Below are positions 26,641 through 35,951 of a stretch of 64,000 nucleotides of DNA, piece after piece. The notes below the pieces were generated by a model. The model ran no database searches, was not told where the DNA came from, and saw only the letters and a list, made by a program, of their open reading frames with translations. The stretch is from Streptomyces sp. NBC_00289. Lineage in GTDB: Bacteria > Actinomycetota > Actinomycetes > Streptomycetales > Streptomycetaceae. Each line of letters begins with the position of its first letter. Position 1 is the first letter of the stretch. The stretch covers positions 7,378,001 through 7,442,000 of the forward strand of contig NZ_CP108046.1 of the NCBI RefSeq assembly GCF_041435115.1. Direction: 5' to 3'. Position numbers and translations under genes: made by a program.

Positions 26641-28305
26641 GTGACAACGATCACCCCCGATCCCGGGAACCAGACTCCGCCCATGCCCTCACTTCGCTCC
26701 GCAGCGGGTGCGCCCGGTACGCTCACCGCCGTGCCACACGCCGATCAGTCCCAAACCACCCAGAAGGGCGCACCCGTGACATATCCGGGACCGCCCAGGC
26801 CGGTTCAGGTCTCCGCCACACCCCTCGCGGAGCTCGCCGATCAGCTGGGTACCGCAACGCCCGCGAGTCCCGGGGACGCCGCCGAGGTCACGGGCATCAC
26901 CCATGACTCGCGCGCCGTCCGCCCCGGTGACCTGTACGCCGCCCTCCCGGGCGCCCGCCTGCACGGCGCCGACTTCGTCACGCAGGCCGCGGGCCTCGGC
27001 GCGGTCGCCGTGCTCACCGACCCGACCGGCGCCGAACGCGCCGCCGCGACCGGGCTCCCGGTCCTGGTGGTCGACGAACCCCGGGCGCGGATGGGCGGGC
27101 TGGCGGCCACGATCTACGGCCACCCCGGCCGCGATCTGCTCCAGATCGGCATCACCGGCACCTCCGGCAAGACCACCACCGCCTACCTGGTGGAGGGCGG
27201 GCTGAAAACGGTCAGGTCCACCGGACTGATCGGCACGGTCGAGACGCGCATCGGCGACGACCGGATCAAGTCCGAGCGCACCACCCCGGAGGCCACCGAC
27301 CTGCAGGCACTGTTCGCCGTCATGCGCGAACGCGGTGTCGAGGCGGTCGCCATGGAGGTCTCCAGCCACGCCCTGGTCCTCGGCCGCGTCGACGGCTGCG
27401 TCTTCGACATCGGCGTCTTCACCAACCTCAGCCCGGAACACATGGAGTTCCACTCCGACATGGAGGACTACTTCCGGGCCAAGGCGCAGCTGTTCACCCC
27501 GGAACGCAGCCGGCTCGCCGTGGTCAACCTCGACGACGAGTACGGCCGCAGGCTGGTCAGGGAGGCCACCGTCCCGGTGATCACCTTCTCCGCCGAGGGG
27601 CATCCCGACGCCGACTGGCGTGCCGAGGACGTCCGGACCGGCCCCCTGGGCTCGGCGTTCACCGTGATCGGGCCCAAGGGCGAGCGGATCGGCGCCGCGT
27701 CGCCGCTGCCGGGCTCCTTCAACGTGGCGAACACCCTCGCCGCGATCGCCGCCCTCGCCGCCGCCGGCATCGACCCGCAGACCGCCGCCGACGGCGTCGC
27801 CGCCGTGCCGGGCGTGCCGGGCCGCCTGGAGCGCGTGGACGCCGGACAGCCCTACCTCGCGGTCGTCGACTACGCCCACAAGACGGACGCCGTCGAGTCG
27901 GTCCTGCGGGCCCTGCGCAAGGTCACCGAGGGCCGGCTGCACGTCGTGCTCGGCTGCGGCGGGGACCGGGACAGGACCAAGCGCGCCCCGATGGGCGCCG
28001 CCGTGGCCCGGCACGCCGACACCGCCGTACTGACCTCCGACAACCCCCGCTCCGAGGACCCCCTCGCGATCCTCGCAACCATGCTCGAGGGCGCGGCGTC
28101 CGTACCGGTACACGAACGCGGTGAGGTCCAGGTCTTCGAGGACCGGGGCGCCGCGATCGCCGCCGCCGTGGCCCGCGCACGGCCCGGCGACACCGTTCTC
28201 GTCGCGGGCAAGGGCCATGAGCAGGGCCAGGACATCGCCGGGGTGGTACGTCCCTTCGACGACCGCCAGGTGCTTCGCGAAGCTATCCAGCAGACCCAGG
28301 GATGA
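26641..28305 (+). CDS. murE: UDP-MurNAc-tripeptide ligase MurE
   Basis: 554 residues if the GTG at 26641 is used; it has AGGA about 10 nt upstream. A GTG at 26776 (VTYPGPPRPVQVSATPLAELA) has a better SD (AGAAGGG) and gives 509 residues, nearer the family norm. The Mur ligase ATP motif is ITGTSGKTTTAYLVEGG. Substrate motifs and the DAP-recognition DNPRSEDP near the C-terminus indicate diaminopimelate (LL-DAP in Streptomyces) as the added residue. It acts in the cytoplasm on UDP-MurNAc-Ala-Glu. The N-terminal 45-residue extension is low-complexity and may not be translated. Confidence 0.95.
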   Translation: MTTITPDPGNQTPPMPSLRSAAGAPGTLTAVPHADQSQTTQKGAPVTYPGPPRPVQVSATPLAELADQLGTATPASPGDAAEVTGITHDSRAVRPGDLYAALPGARLHGADFVTQAAGLGAVAVLTDPTGAERAAATGLPVLVVDEPRARMGGLAATIYGHPGRDLLQIGITGTSGKTTTAYLVEGGLKTVRSTGLIGTVETRIGDDRIKSERTTPEATDLQALFAVMRERGVEAVAMEVSSHALVLGRVDGCVFDIGVFTNLSPEHMEFHSDMEDYFRAKAQLFTPERSRLAVVNLDDEYGRRLVREATVPVITFSAEGHPDADWRAEDVRTGPLGSAFTVIGPKGERIGAASPLPGSFNVANTLAAIAALAAAGIDPQTAADGVAAVPGVPGRLERVDAGQPYLAVVDYAHKTDAVESVLRALRKVTEGRLHVVLGCGGDRDRTKRAPMGAAVARHADTAVLTSDNPRSEDPLAILATMLEGAASVPVHERGEVQVFEDRGAAIAAAVARARPGDTVLVAGKGHEQGQDIAGVVRPFDDRQVLREAIQQTQG

Positions 28306-28309
28306 ACTT

Positions 28310-29725
28310 GTGATCGCCCTCTCCCTCGCCGAGATCGCAGCAGTCGTCGGCGGCCAGACGCATGACATACCGGATCCGTCCGTCCAGGTCACCGGAGCGG
28401 TCGTCCGGGACTCCCGGGAGGTGGAGCCCGGCAGCCTCTTCGTCGCCTTCGCCGGTGAGCGCGTGGACGGCCACGACTTCGCGAACGCGGTCGTCGCGGC
28501 GGGCGCGGTCGCCGTACTGGCGTCCCGGCCGGTGGGTGTGCCGGCGATCGTCGTCGAGGACGTCCAGACGGCCATCGGCGCCCTCGCCCGCCACGTCGTA
28601 CGACGGCTCGGCGCCACCCTCGTCGCCCTCACCGGCTCGGCCGGCAAGACCAGCACCAAGGACCTGATCGCCCAGGTGCTCCAGCGCAGGGCGCCCACGG
28701 TGTGGACCCCCGGCTCCCTCAACAACGAGATCGGGCTGCCGCTCACCGCGCTCAGCGCCACCGAGGACACGAAGTTCCTCGTCCTGGAGATGGGCGCCCG
28801 CGGGATCGGTCACATCCGCTACCTCGCCGGCCTGACCCCGCCGAAGATCGGCCTCGTCCTGAACGTCGGCACCGCCCACATCGGCGAGTTCGGCGGCCGC
28901 GAGCAGATCGCACAGGCGAAGGGCGAACTCGTCGAGAGCCTCCCCCCGTCGGAGGAGGGCGGCACCGCGGTCCTCAACGCGGACGATCCCCTCGTACGGG
29001 CCATGGCGTCGCGTACGAAGGCGAAGGTGATCCTTTTCGGAGAGTCCGGCGAAGCGGACGTACGCGCCGAGAACGTGCGACTCACGGACAGCGGACAGCC
29101 CGCCTTCAGCCTTCACACACCCTCCGGTGCAAGCGAAGTGACCATGCGCCTGTACGGTGAGCACCACGTGTCGAACGCGCTCGCCGCGGCCGCCGTCGCC
29201 CACGAACTGGGCATGTCCGCGGAAGAGATCGCCACCGCGCTCTCCGAGGCGGGCTCCCTCTCCCGCTGGCGTATGGAGGTCACCGAGCGCCCGGACGGCG
29301 TGACGGTCGTCAACGACGCCTACAACGCGAACCCCGAGTCCATGCGAGCCGCCCTGCGCGCGCTCGCGGCCATGGGAAAGGGGCGGCGGACCTGGGCGGT
29401 GCTCGGCAAGATGGCCGAGCTCGGGGACGAGGCGCTCGCCGAGCACGACGCGGTCGGACGGCTCGCCGTCCGGCTCAACGTCAGCAAGCTCGTCGCGGTC
29501 GGGGGCAGGGAAGCGTCCTGGCTGCAACTGGGCGCATATAACGAGGGTTCGTGGGGTGAGGAGTCGGTGCACGTGTCCGACGCACAGGCGGCGGTCGACC
29601 TGTTGCGCAGCGAGCTGCGCCCGGGGGACGTCGTACTCGTGAAGGCGTCCCGGTCGGTGGGGCTCGAGAGCGTGGCGCAGGCGCTCATCGAGACCGGTGC
29701 CGAGGGTGAGGTTTCCGCCCGATGA
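28310..29725 (+). CDS. murF: UDP-MurNAc-pentapeptide synthetase MurF
   Basis: 471 residues from a GTG 4 nt after the murE stop, with AGGGATGA as RBS. Motifs are [19 protein letters not shown] (ATP loop), [25 protein letters not shown] and [20 protein letters not shown], the classic MurF region. It adds D-Ala-D-Ala to the muramyl tripeptide. Its stop overlaps the mraY start (ATGA), so murE, murF and mraY should be translated as a coupled set. Confidence 0.97.
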   Translation: MIALSLAEIAAVVGGQTHDIPDPSVQVTGAVVRDSREVEPGSLFVAFAGERVDGHDFANAVVAAGAVAVLASRPVGVPAIVVEDVQTAIGALARHVVRRLGATLVALTGSAGKTSTKDLIAQVLQRRAPTVWTPGSLNNEIGLPLTALSATEDTKFLVLEMGARGIGHIRYLAGLTPPKIGLVLNVGTAHIGEFGGREQIAQAKGELVESLPPSEEGGTAVLNADDPLVRAMASRTKAKVILFGESGEADVRAENVRLTDSGQPAFSLHTPSGASEVTMRLYGEHHVSNALAAAAVAHELGMSAEEIATALSEAGSLSRWRMEVTERPDGVTVVNDAYNANPESMRAALRALAAMGKGRRTWAVLGKMAELGDEALAEHDAVGRLAVRLNVSKLVAVGGREASWLQLGAYNEGSWGEESVHVSDAQAAVDLLRSELRPGDVVLVKASRSVGLESVAQALIETGAEGEVSAR

Positions 29726-30795
29726 TGAAGCAGATCCTGTTCGCAGGTGTCATTGGCCTGTTCCTGACCCTGGTCGGCACGCCGTTGCTGATCAAGCTGC
29801 TGGCCCGCAAGGGCTACGGCCAGTACATCCGCGACGACGGCCCGCGCACGCACGGCAGCAAGCGCGGTACGCCGACCATGGGTGGTATCGCCTTCATCTT
29901 CGCGACGGTCGTCGCGTACTTCGTGTCGAAGATCATCACCGGCTACACCCCGTCCTACTCCGGTCTGCTGGTGCTCGGCCTGATGGTCGGCATGGGCCTG
30001 GTCGGCTTCCTCGACGACTACATCAAGATCGTCAAGCGGCGTTCGCTGGGTCTGCGGGCCAAGGCGAAGATGGCCGGCCAGCTGATCGTCGGCATCAGCT
30101 TCGCGGTGCTCTCGCTCCAGTTCTCGGACGCCCGCGGCAACACCCCCGCCTCCACGAAGCTGTCGTTCATCACGGACTTCGGCTGGACGATCGGCCCGGT
30201 GCTGTTCGTCATCTGGGCGCTGTTCATGATCCTCGCGATGTCGAACGGCGTGAACCTGACCGACGGTCTGGACGGTCTGGCCACCGGTGCCTCCGTGCTC
30301 GTCTTCGGCGCCTACACCTTCATCGGTGTCTGGCAGTTCCAGGAGTCCTGCGCCAACGGCGAGACCCTGACCAACCCGGGTGCCTGTTACGAGGTGCGTG
30401 ATCCGCTCGACCTCGCGGTGATCGCCTCCGCGCTGATGGGTTCCTGCCTCGGCTTCCTGTGGTGGAACACCTCGCCCGCGAAGATCTTCATGGGTGACAC
30501 CGGTTCGCTCGCGCTCGGCGGTGTGCTCGCCGGCCTCGCGATCTGCTCTCGCACCGAGCTGCTGATCGCCCTCCTCGGCGGCCTGTTCGTCATGATCACG
30601 ATGTCGGTGGTCATCCAGGTCGGCTCCTTCAAGCTCACCGGCAAGCGCGTCTTCCGAATGGCACCACTCCAGCATCACTTCGAACTCAAGGGCTGGTCGG
30701 AAGTGCTCGTGGTGGTCCGTTTCTGGATCATCCAGGGCATCTGTGTGATCGTCGGACTGGGCCTCTTCTACGCGGGATGGGCAGCGGACAAGTGA
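29722..30795 (+). CDS. mraY: Phospho-MurNAc-pentapeptide translocase MraY
   Basis: 357 residues with about ten hydrophobic helices. Motifs are GRxGTPTMGG-like [19 protein letters not shown] near the N-terminus, [16 protein letters not shown] (catalytic Asp-Asp), and [19 protein letters not shown]. Later come [14 protein letters not shown] and the cytoplasmic [11 protein letters not shown]. It moves phospho-MurNAc-pentapeptide onto undecaprenyl phosphate to form lipid I. Stop and start overlap its neighbours on both sides (ATGA with murF, GTGA with murD). Confidence 0.98.
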   Translation: MMKQILFAGVIGLFLTLVGTPLLIKLLARKGYGQYIRDDGPRTHGSKRGTPTMGGIAFIFATVVAYFVSKIITGYTPSYSGLLVLGLMVGMGLVGFLDDYIKIVKRRSLGLRAKAKMAGQLIVGISFAVLSLQFSDARGNTPASTKLSFITDFGWTIGPVLFVIWALFMILAMSNGVNLTDGLDGLATGASVLVFGAYTFIGVWQFQESCANGETLTNPGACYEVRDPLDLAVIASALMGSCLGFLWWNTSPAKIFMGDTGSLALGGVLAGLAICSRTELLIALLGGLFVMITMSVVIQVGSFKLTGKRVFRMAPLQHHFELKGWSEVLVVVRFWIIQGICVIVGLGLFYAGWAADK

Positions 30796-32195
30796 CCGAC
30801 TGGCAGGGCAAGCACGTCACCGTCGCCGGACTCGGCGTCTCCGGCCTCCCGGCCGCCAGGGTCCTGCACGGACTCGGCGCCCGCGTCACCGTCGTCAACG
30901 ACGGCGACGACGAGCGGGCCCGGGCGCAGGCCGCCGAACTGGAGGCCCTGGGCGTCACCGTGCGCCTCGGTGACGGCGCGACCCTGCCCGACGGAACGGA
31001 ACTCATCGTCACCGCGCCCGGCTGGAAGCCGGACAAGCCGCTGTTCGCCGCCGCCGAGCGGGCCGGCGTCCCCGTCTGGGGCGACGTCGAACTCGCCTGG
31101 CGGCTGCGCGGCCCCGACGCCGCGCCCTGGCTGGCGGTCACCGGCACCAACGGCAAGACCACCACGGTCCAGATGCTCGCCTCCATCCTCGAGGCGGCGG
31201 GACTGCGCACGGCCGCCGTCGGCAACATCGGCGTCTCGCTCCTGGACGCGGTACTGGGCGAGGAGCGGTACGACGTGCTCGCGGTGGAGCTGTCGAGCTA
31301 CCAGCTGCACTGGGCGCCCTCCCTGCGCGCCCACTCCGCCGCCGTGCTGAACCTGGCGCCCGACCACCTCGACTGGCACGGTTCCATGGAGGCGTACGCC
31401 GCCGACAAGGGCCATATTTACGAGGGCAATCGCGTCGCCTGCGTCTACAACATGGCCGACAAGGCCACCGAGGACCTGGTGCGCGAGGCCGACGTCGAGG
31501 AGGGCTGCCGGGCCGTCGGTTTCACCCTCGGCACGCCCGGACCGTCCCAACTCGGCGTGGTGGACGGCATCCTGGTCGACCGCGCCTTCGTGGAAAACCG
31601 GCAGCAGAACGCCCAGGAGCTCGCCGAGGTCTCCGACGTCAACCCGCCGGCCCCGCACAACATCGCCAACGCCCTTGCCGCGGCGGCCCTCGCGCGCGCC
31701 TTCGGGGTGCCCGCCACGGCCGTCCGGGACGGTCTGCGGGCCTTCACCCCGGACGCCCACCGCATCGCGCACATCGCCGACGTGGACGGGGTCGCGTACG
31801 TCGACGACTCCAAGGCCACCAACACCCACGCCGCGGAAGCCTCGTTGGCGGCGTACGAGTCGATCGTGTGGATCGCGGGCGGGCTGGCGAAGGGGGCGAC
31901 CTTCGACGAGCTGGTCACCAGGGCGGCACAGCGGCTTCGGGGGGTGGTGCTGATCGGCGCGGATCGCGCGCTCATCCGGGAAGCCCTTGCGCGACACGCC
32001 CCGGAAGTACCCGTCGTCGACCTCGACCGGACCGACACTGGGGCGATGCTCGCGGCTGTCCAGGAGGCACGGCGGCTCGCCGTCGCGGGCGACACGGTGC
32101 TGCTGGCCCCGGCCTGCGCCTCCATGGACATGTTCACCAACTACAACAAGCGCGGCGACGCGTTCGCGGAGGCGGTTCGCGGACTCGGCGCCTGA
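30792..32195 (+). CDS. murD: UDP-MurNAc-L-alanine:D-glutamate ligase MurD
   Basis: 467 residues from a GTG overlapping the mraY stop. The N-terminal Rossmann-like domain reads [32 protein letters not shown]. The ATP loop is [19 protein letters not shown], with [11 protein letters not shown] and [20 protein letters not shown] as the central domain signatures. The C-terminal [19 protein letters not shown] and [20 protein letters not shown] complete the family set. It adds D-Glu to UDP-MurNAc-L-Ala. ftsW follows after 72 nt. Confidence 0.97.
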   Translation: MTDWQGKHVTVAGLGVSGLPAARVLHGLGARVTVVNDGDDERARAQAAELEALGVTVRLGDGATLPDGTELIVTAPGWKPDKPLFAAAERAGVPVWGDVELAWRLRGPDAAPWLAVTGTNGKTTTVQMLASILEAAGLRTAAVGNIGVSLLDAVLGEERYDVLAVELSSYQLHWAPSLRAHSAAVLNLAPDHLDWHGSMEAYAADKGHIYEGNRVACVYNMADKATEDLVREADVEEGCRAVGFTLGTPGPSQLGVVDGILVDRAFVENRQQNAQELAEVSDVNPPAPHNIANALAAAALARAFGVPATAVRDGLRAFTPDAHRIAHIADVDGVAYVDDSKATNTHAAEASLAAYESIVWIAGGLAKGATFDELVTRAAQRLRGVVLIGADRALIREALARHAPEVPVVDLDRTDTGAMLAAVQEARRLAVAGDTVLLAPACASMDMFTNYNKRGDAFAEAVRGLGA

Positions 32196-32267
32196 CCCGG
32201 CCGCCTGCCGGGCGACTCTGGGAGGGACGCGTGGGACCGTCGAGGCCGACGTACAGCGGAGTTGACG

Positions 32268-33629
32268 ATGCCCAGTAGCCGTACCGGACGTCCGCCCGTG
32301 CAGCGCGCCGCCAGACGGCCCGTTGCCTCCCGGCCGCGCCGCGAGAACCCGCTCCTGCGCCTCTACACGCGTGCGCGAAAGGCCTGGGACCGGCCGCTGA
32401 CCGCGTACTACCTGATCCTCGGCGGCAGCGTGCTGATCACCGTGCTCGGTCTGGTGATGGTCTACTCGGCCTCCCAGATCACCGCGTTGCAGATGTCGCT
32501 GCCGGGTTCCTACTTCTTCCGCAAGCAGTTGCTGGCCGCCGTCATCGGCGGCGGTCTGCTGCTGGTGGCCTCCCGGATGCCGGTGAAGCTGCACCGGGCG
32601 CTCGCCTACCCGATCCTGGCCGGTGCCGTCTTCCTGATGGCCCTGGTGCAGGTGCCGGGGATAGGGAGGTCGGTCAACGGAAACCAGAACTGGATCTCCG
32701 TCGGCGGCCCCTTCCAGCTCCAGCCCAGCGAGTTCGGCAAGCTCGCGCTGGTGCTGTGGGGGGCGGACCTGCTGGCCCGCAAGCAGGACCGGAAGCTGCT
32801 GACCCAGTGGAAGCACATGCTGGTGCCGCTGGTGCCGGCCGCCTTCATGCTGCTCGGCCTGATCATGCTCGGCGGCGACATGGGTACGGCGATCATCCTC
32901 ACGGCGATCCTGTTCGGCCTGCTGTGGCTGGCCGGCGCCCCGACGCGGCTGTTCGTCGGCGTGCTGGCGATCGCCGTGACCCTCGGTGTGATCCTTATCA
33001 AGACGAGCCCCAACCGGATGGCCCGCCTCGCCTGCATCGGCGCCACCGAGCCCCGGTCGGGTGCCGCCGACTGCTGGCAGGCCGTGCACGGCATCTACGC
33101 CCTGGCCTCCGGCGGACTCTTCGGTTCCGGTCTCGGCGCGAGTGTGGAGAAATGGGGCCAACTGCCCGAAGCCCACACCGACTTCATCTTCGCCGTCACC
33201 GGTGAGGAACTGGGCCTGGCGGGGACGCTGTCGGTGCTCGCCCTCTTCGCGGCTCTAGGCTATGCGGGTATCCGCGTGGCCGGACGTACGGAGGACCCCT
33301 TCGTGAGGTATGCCGCGGGAGGCGTGACCACCTGGATCACCGCGCAGGCGGTGATCAACATCGGTGCGGTGCTCGGTCTGCTGCCGATCGCCGGAGTCCC
33401 GCTCCCGCTGTTCTCCTACGGAGGTTCCGCCCTGCTGCCGACCATGTTCGCCATCGGGTTGCTGATCGCCTTCGCGCGCGACGATCCCGCTGCGCGGGCG
33501 GCGCTGTCGATGCGGCAAACCCGCTTTGGTAGAAAGCGGGCTGGAGGCCCCGTGCTGGACCGGGGGCCTCGGAGATGGAACACGATGCGACGGCGTGCCT
33601 CGGCGGCGCGTTCGTCCGGAGAGCGGTGA
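32268..33629 (+). CDS. ftsW: Septal peptidoglycan glycosyltransferase FtsW (SEDS)
   Basis: 453 residues from the ATG at 32268 (GGAG 9 nt upstream; a TTG two codons earlier is less likely). An Arg/Pro-rich cytoplasmic N-terminus precedes about ten transmembrane helices. SEDS hallmarks include VMVYSASQITA, NWISVGGPFQLQPSEFGKLALV, the LPEAHTDFIFAVTGEELGLAG loop and LPLFSYGGSALLPTMFAIGLL. FtsW polymerises lipid II at the septum, partnered by FtsI encoded 6 kb upstream. The C-terminal tail is basic and disordered. Confidence 0.96.
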   Translation: MPSSRTGRPPVQRAARRPVASRPRRENPLLRLYTRARKAWDRPLTAYYLILGGSVLITVLGLVMVYSASQITALQMSLPGSYFFRKQLLAAVIGGGLLLVASRMPVKLHRALAYPILAGAVFLMALVQVPGIGRSVNGNQNWISVGGPFQLQPSEFGKLALVLWGADLLARKQDRKLLTQWKHMLVPLVPAAFMLLGLIMLGGDMGTAIILTAILFGLLWLAGAPTRLFVGVLAIAVTLGVILIKTSPNRMARLACIGATEPRSGAADCWQAVHGIYALASGGLFGSGLGASVEKWGQLPEAHTDFIFAVTGEELGLAGTLSVLALFAALGYAGIRVAGRTEDPFVRYAAGGVTTWITAQAVINIGAVLGLLPIAGVPLPLFSYGGSALLPTMFAIGLLIAFARDDPAARAALSMRQTRFGRKRAGGPVLDRGPRRWNTMRRRASAARSSGER

Positions 33630-33635
33630 ATTTCG

Positions 33636-34733
33636 GTGCATGTCGTACTCGCCGGCGGGGGGACCGCCGGCCACATCGAGCCCGCGCTCGCCCTCGCGGA
33701 CGCCCTGCGCAGGCAGGACCCGAGCGTGGGAATCACGGCTCTGGGCACAGAGCGCGGCCTCGAGACCCGTCTCGTACCCGAGCGCGGTTACGACCTCGCG
33801 CTGATCCCCGCCGTACCCCTGCCCCGCAGGCCCACCCCTGAGCTGATCACCGTGCCGGGCCGGCTGCGCGGCACGATCAAGGCGGCCGAGCAGATCCTGG
33901 AGCGCACCAAGGCGGACGCGGTCGTCGGCTTCGGCGGTTACGTGGCCCTGCCCGGCTACCTGGCCGCCAAGCGCCTCGGCGTGCCGATCGTCATCCACGA
34001 GGCCAACGCCCGCCCGGGGCTCGCCAACAAGATCGGCTCGCGGTACGCCGCGAGGGTCGCCGTCTCCACCCCCGACAGCAAGCTCCGGGACGCCCACTAC
34101 ATCGGCATCCCGCTGCGCCGCTCCATCGCGACCCTCGACCGGGCCGCCATGCGTCCGCAGGCCCGCGCCGCCTTCGGGCTCGACCCCAACCTGCCTACGC
34201 TGCTGGTCTCCGGCGGCTCGCAGGGTGCCCGCCGGCTCAACGAGGTGGTGCAGCAGGTCGCGCCCTGGCTCCAGCAGGCCGGGATCCAGATCCTGCACGC
34301 GGTCGGTCCGAAGAACGAACTGCCGCAGGTGCACCAGATGCCGGGGATGCCCCCCTACATCCCGGTACCGTACGTGGACCGGATGGATCTCGCGTACGCG
34401 GCGGCCGACATGATGCTCTGCCGTGCGGGCGCGATGACCGTCGCCGAACTCTCCGCCGTCGGGCTCCCGGCCGCCTACGTCCCGCTGCCCATCGGCAACG
34501 GCGAGCAGCGGCTGAACGCCCAGCCGGTGGTCAAGGCCGGCGGTGGTCTCCTCGTCGACGACGCGGAACTGAGCCCCGAGTGGGTGCGGGAGGCCGTCCT
34601 GCCCGTGCTCGCCGACCCGCACCGGCTGTACGAGATGTCCCGCGCCGCCGCCGAGTTCGGCCGCCGGGACGCCGACGACCTGCTCGTCGGCTTGGTGTAC
34701 GAGGCGATCGCCGCCAACCGTGCACACCGATAG
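33636..34733 (+). CDS. murG: Lipid II synthase MurG
   Basis: 365 residues from a GTG (HVVLAGGGTAGHIEPALALADAL). Glycine-rich loop GGGTAGH near the N-terminus, VGFGGYVALPGYLAAKRLGVPIVIHEANARPGLAN, the C-domain start VSGGSQGARRLNEVV and the UDP-GlcNAc pocket CRAGAMTVAELSAVGLPAAYVPLP are all visible. It transfers GlcNAc from UDP-GlcNAc to lipid I on the inner membrane face. It starts 6 nt after the ftsW stop. A structured repeat follows before ftsQ. Confidence 0.97.
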   Translation: MHVVLAGGGTAGHIEPALALADALRRQDPSVGITALGTERGLETRLVPERGYDLALIPAVPLPRRPTPELITVPGRLRGTIKAAEQILERTKADAVVGFGGYVALPGYLAAKRLGVPIVIHEANARPGLANKIGSRYAARVAVSTPDSKLRDAHYIGIPLRRSIATLDRAAMRPQARAAFGLDPNLPTLLVSGGSQGARRLNEVVQQVAPWLQQAGIQILHAVGPKNELPQVHQMPGMPPYIPVPYVDRMDLAYAAADMMLCRAGAMTVAELSAVGLPAAYVPLPIGNGEQRLNAQPVVKAGGGLLVDDAELSPEWVREAVLPVLADPHRLYEMSRAAAEFGRRDADDLLVGLVYEAIAANRAHR

Positions 34734-34754
34734 GAACCGCATCGGCGAGTGGGC

Positions 34755-34860
34755 CCGAAGGGGCGCGTCGGGGTTGAGAGGTCGAGCGCGCGGAGGCCCG
34801 AGGGGCTGAGCACGGTCGGGCTCTCGACACCGGCTGTCGCGCCCCGGAGGCGAACCGAGC
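34755..34860. repeat. Structured intergenic repeat, copy A (murG-ftsQ gap)
   Basis: About 106 nt closely resemble 60713-60819 (copy B), downstream of dnaE. Shared blocks are GAAGGGGCGCG, GCGCGGAGGCCCGA, TGAGCACG/CGAGCACG then TCGGGCT, and CGCCCCGGAGGCGAACCGAG. It folds as a long hairpin: 34768-34784 pairs with 34817-34833 (12 Watson-Crick, 3 G-U, 2 mismatches). Outer GGGGCGCG pairs with CGCGCCCC, and an internal GGCCC/GGGCT hairpin sits at the tip. The 3' edge lies 4 nt before the purine-rich ftsQ RBS. Confidence 0.8.
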
Positions 34861-34877
34861 CAGGAAAGGAAGTGCGC

Positions 34878-35672
34878 GTGGCCGGATCGACGACCGCCGA
34901 GCGCGGTGAACGCCAGCAGAAGTCGTCCGGCCCGCCGCCCGTTCGAAGGCTGAGACAGCTCCGCCTTCGTACGATCGTCATTCTGGCGGTGGCCCTGGTG
35001 GTCGTGGGAGCCGGAACCGTCTGGGTGTTGTACGGGTCGAACTGGCTGCGGGTGGAACGCGTATCGGTGTCGGGGACGCTCGTCCTGACCCCCGCGCAGG
35101 TGAGCGAGGCGGCCGACGTCCCGGTCGGGGAACCGCTGCTCTCCGTCGACACCGATGCGATCGAGGCGCGGTTGCGCCGGAAACTGCCCCGAATCGACAC
35201 GGTCGAGGTGGTCCGGTCCTGGCCGCACGAAATCGGCCTGAAAGTGACCGAACGTACTCCGGTGCTGCTGGTCCGAAAGGCCGGGCAGTTTGTCGAAGTG
35301 GACGATGACGGTGTCCGTTTCGCCACCGTTTCGCAGGCCCCGAAAGGGGTTCCCGCACTGGAATTGTCCGTCTCCCGGACCGGCTCGCGCGCCGCGAGCC
35401 TGCGCCGCTTCGGCGAGGACCGGCTGGTGCGCGAGGCGGTCCTCGCCGCCGGTGCCCTGCCGGCCGCCGTCGCCAAGGACACCCGGACCGTCAAGGTACG
35501 TTCCTACGACGACATCTCGCTGGAGTTGAGCGGCGGCCGGACCGTCGTTTGGGGAAGCAGCGAGAAGGGCGCCGCCAAGGGCCGTACACTCACCGCTCTC
35601 ATGAAAGCGGCGCCCGGCGCACGGTACTTCGACGTCAGCGTTCCCACCGCCCCTGCGTCATCGGGGAGTTGA
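34878..35672 (+). CDS. ftsQ: Cell division protein FtsQ
   Basis: 264 residues. The GTG at 34878 has AAAGGA 7 nt upstream; a GTG 6 nt earlier is too close to it. A basic cytoplasmic N-terminus precedes one transmembrane helix (TIVILAVALVVVGAGTVWVLYG). A POTRA domain follows (VERVSVSGTLVLTPAQVSEAADVPVGEPLLSVDTDAIEARLRRKLPRIDTVEVVRSWPHEIGLKVTER), then the FtsQ beta domain. It bridges the Z-ring and septal synthases through FtsL/DivIC. Together with ftsZ it ends the core division set. Confidence 0.95.
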   Translation: MAGSTTAERGERQQKSSGPPPVRRLRQLRLRTIVILAVALVVVGAGTVWVLYGSNWLRVERVSVSGTLVLTPAQVSEAADVPVGEPLLSVDTDAIEARLRRKLPRIDTVEVVRSWPHEIGLKVTERTPVLLVRKAGQFVEVDDDGVRFATVSQAPKGVPALELSVSRTGSRAASLRRFGEDRLVREAVLAAGALPAAVAKDTRTVKVRSYDDISLELSGGRTVVWGSSEKGAAKGRTLTALMKAAPGARYFDVSVPTAPASSGS

Positions 35673-35951
35673 CGCACATCAGCGCAGGCCAGCACCCTGG
35701 TTGGGCACTGCTTTGGCTGATCACATAGGGTGAAAAGAAAAACGGGAGGTTCGGCGTGTTCGTTGAACGTGCGCCACTTGTCGACTTAGTGTCCTGTTCA
35801 GAAGACTCCAGGGAACAGACATACTGGTAACCCTAAACTTCAACGTTAGGGTTCGGGTCGGCGATACGGACCGTCCCAATCGGCATCAGTCGTCGGACCG
35901 CGGCAACGCCGCGAGGCGGCGACACGTAACTCGAGGCGAGAGGCCTTCGAC
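35673..35951. promoter_or_regulatory. ftsZ upstream regulatory region
   Basis: A 279-nt gap, much richer in A/T than its surroundings. It contains an 8-bp inverted repeat AACCCTAA (35829-35836) / TTAGGGTT (35846-35853) with a 9-nt loop, preceded by GGGAACAGACATACTGG. Streptomyces ftsZ is known to have several promoters, one developmentally controlled, which fits the size. I could not pin individual -10/-35 boxes with confidence; candidate TTGGGC / CATAGG (17-bp spacer) lies near 35702-35730. Confidence 0.6.
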
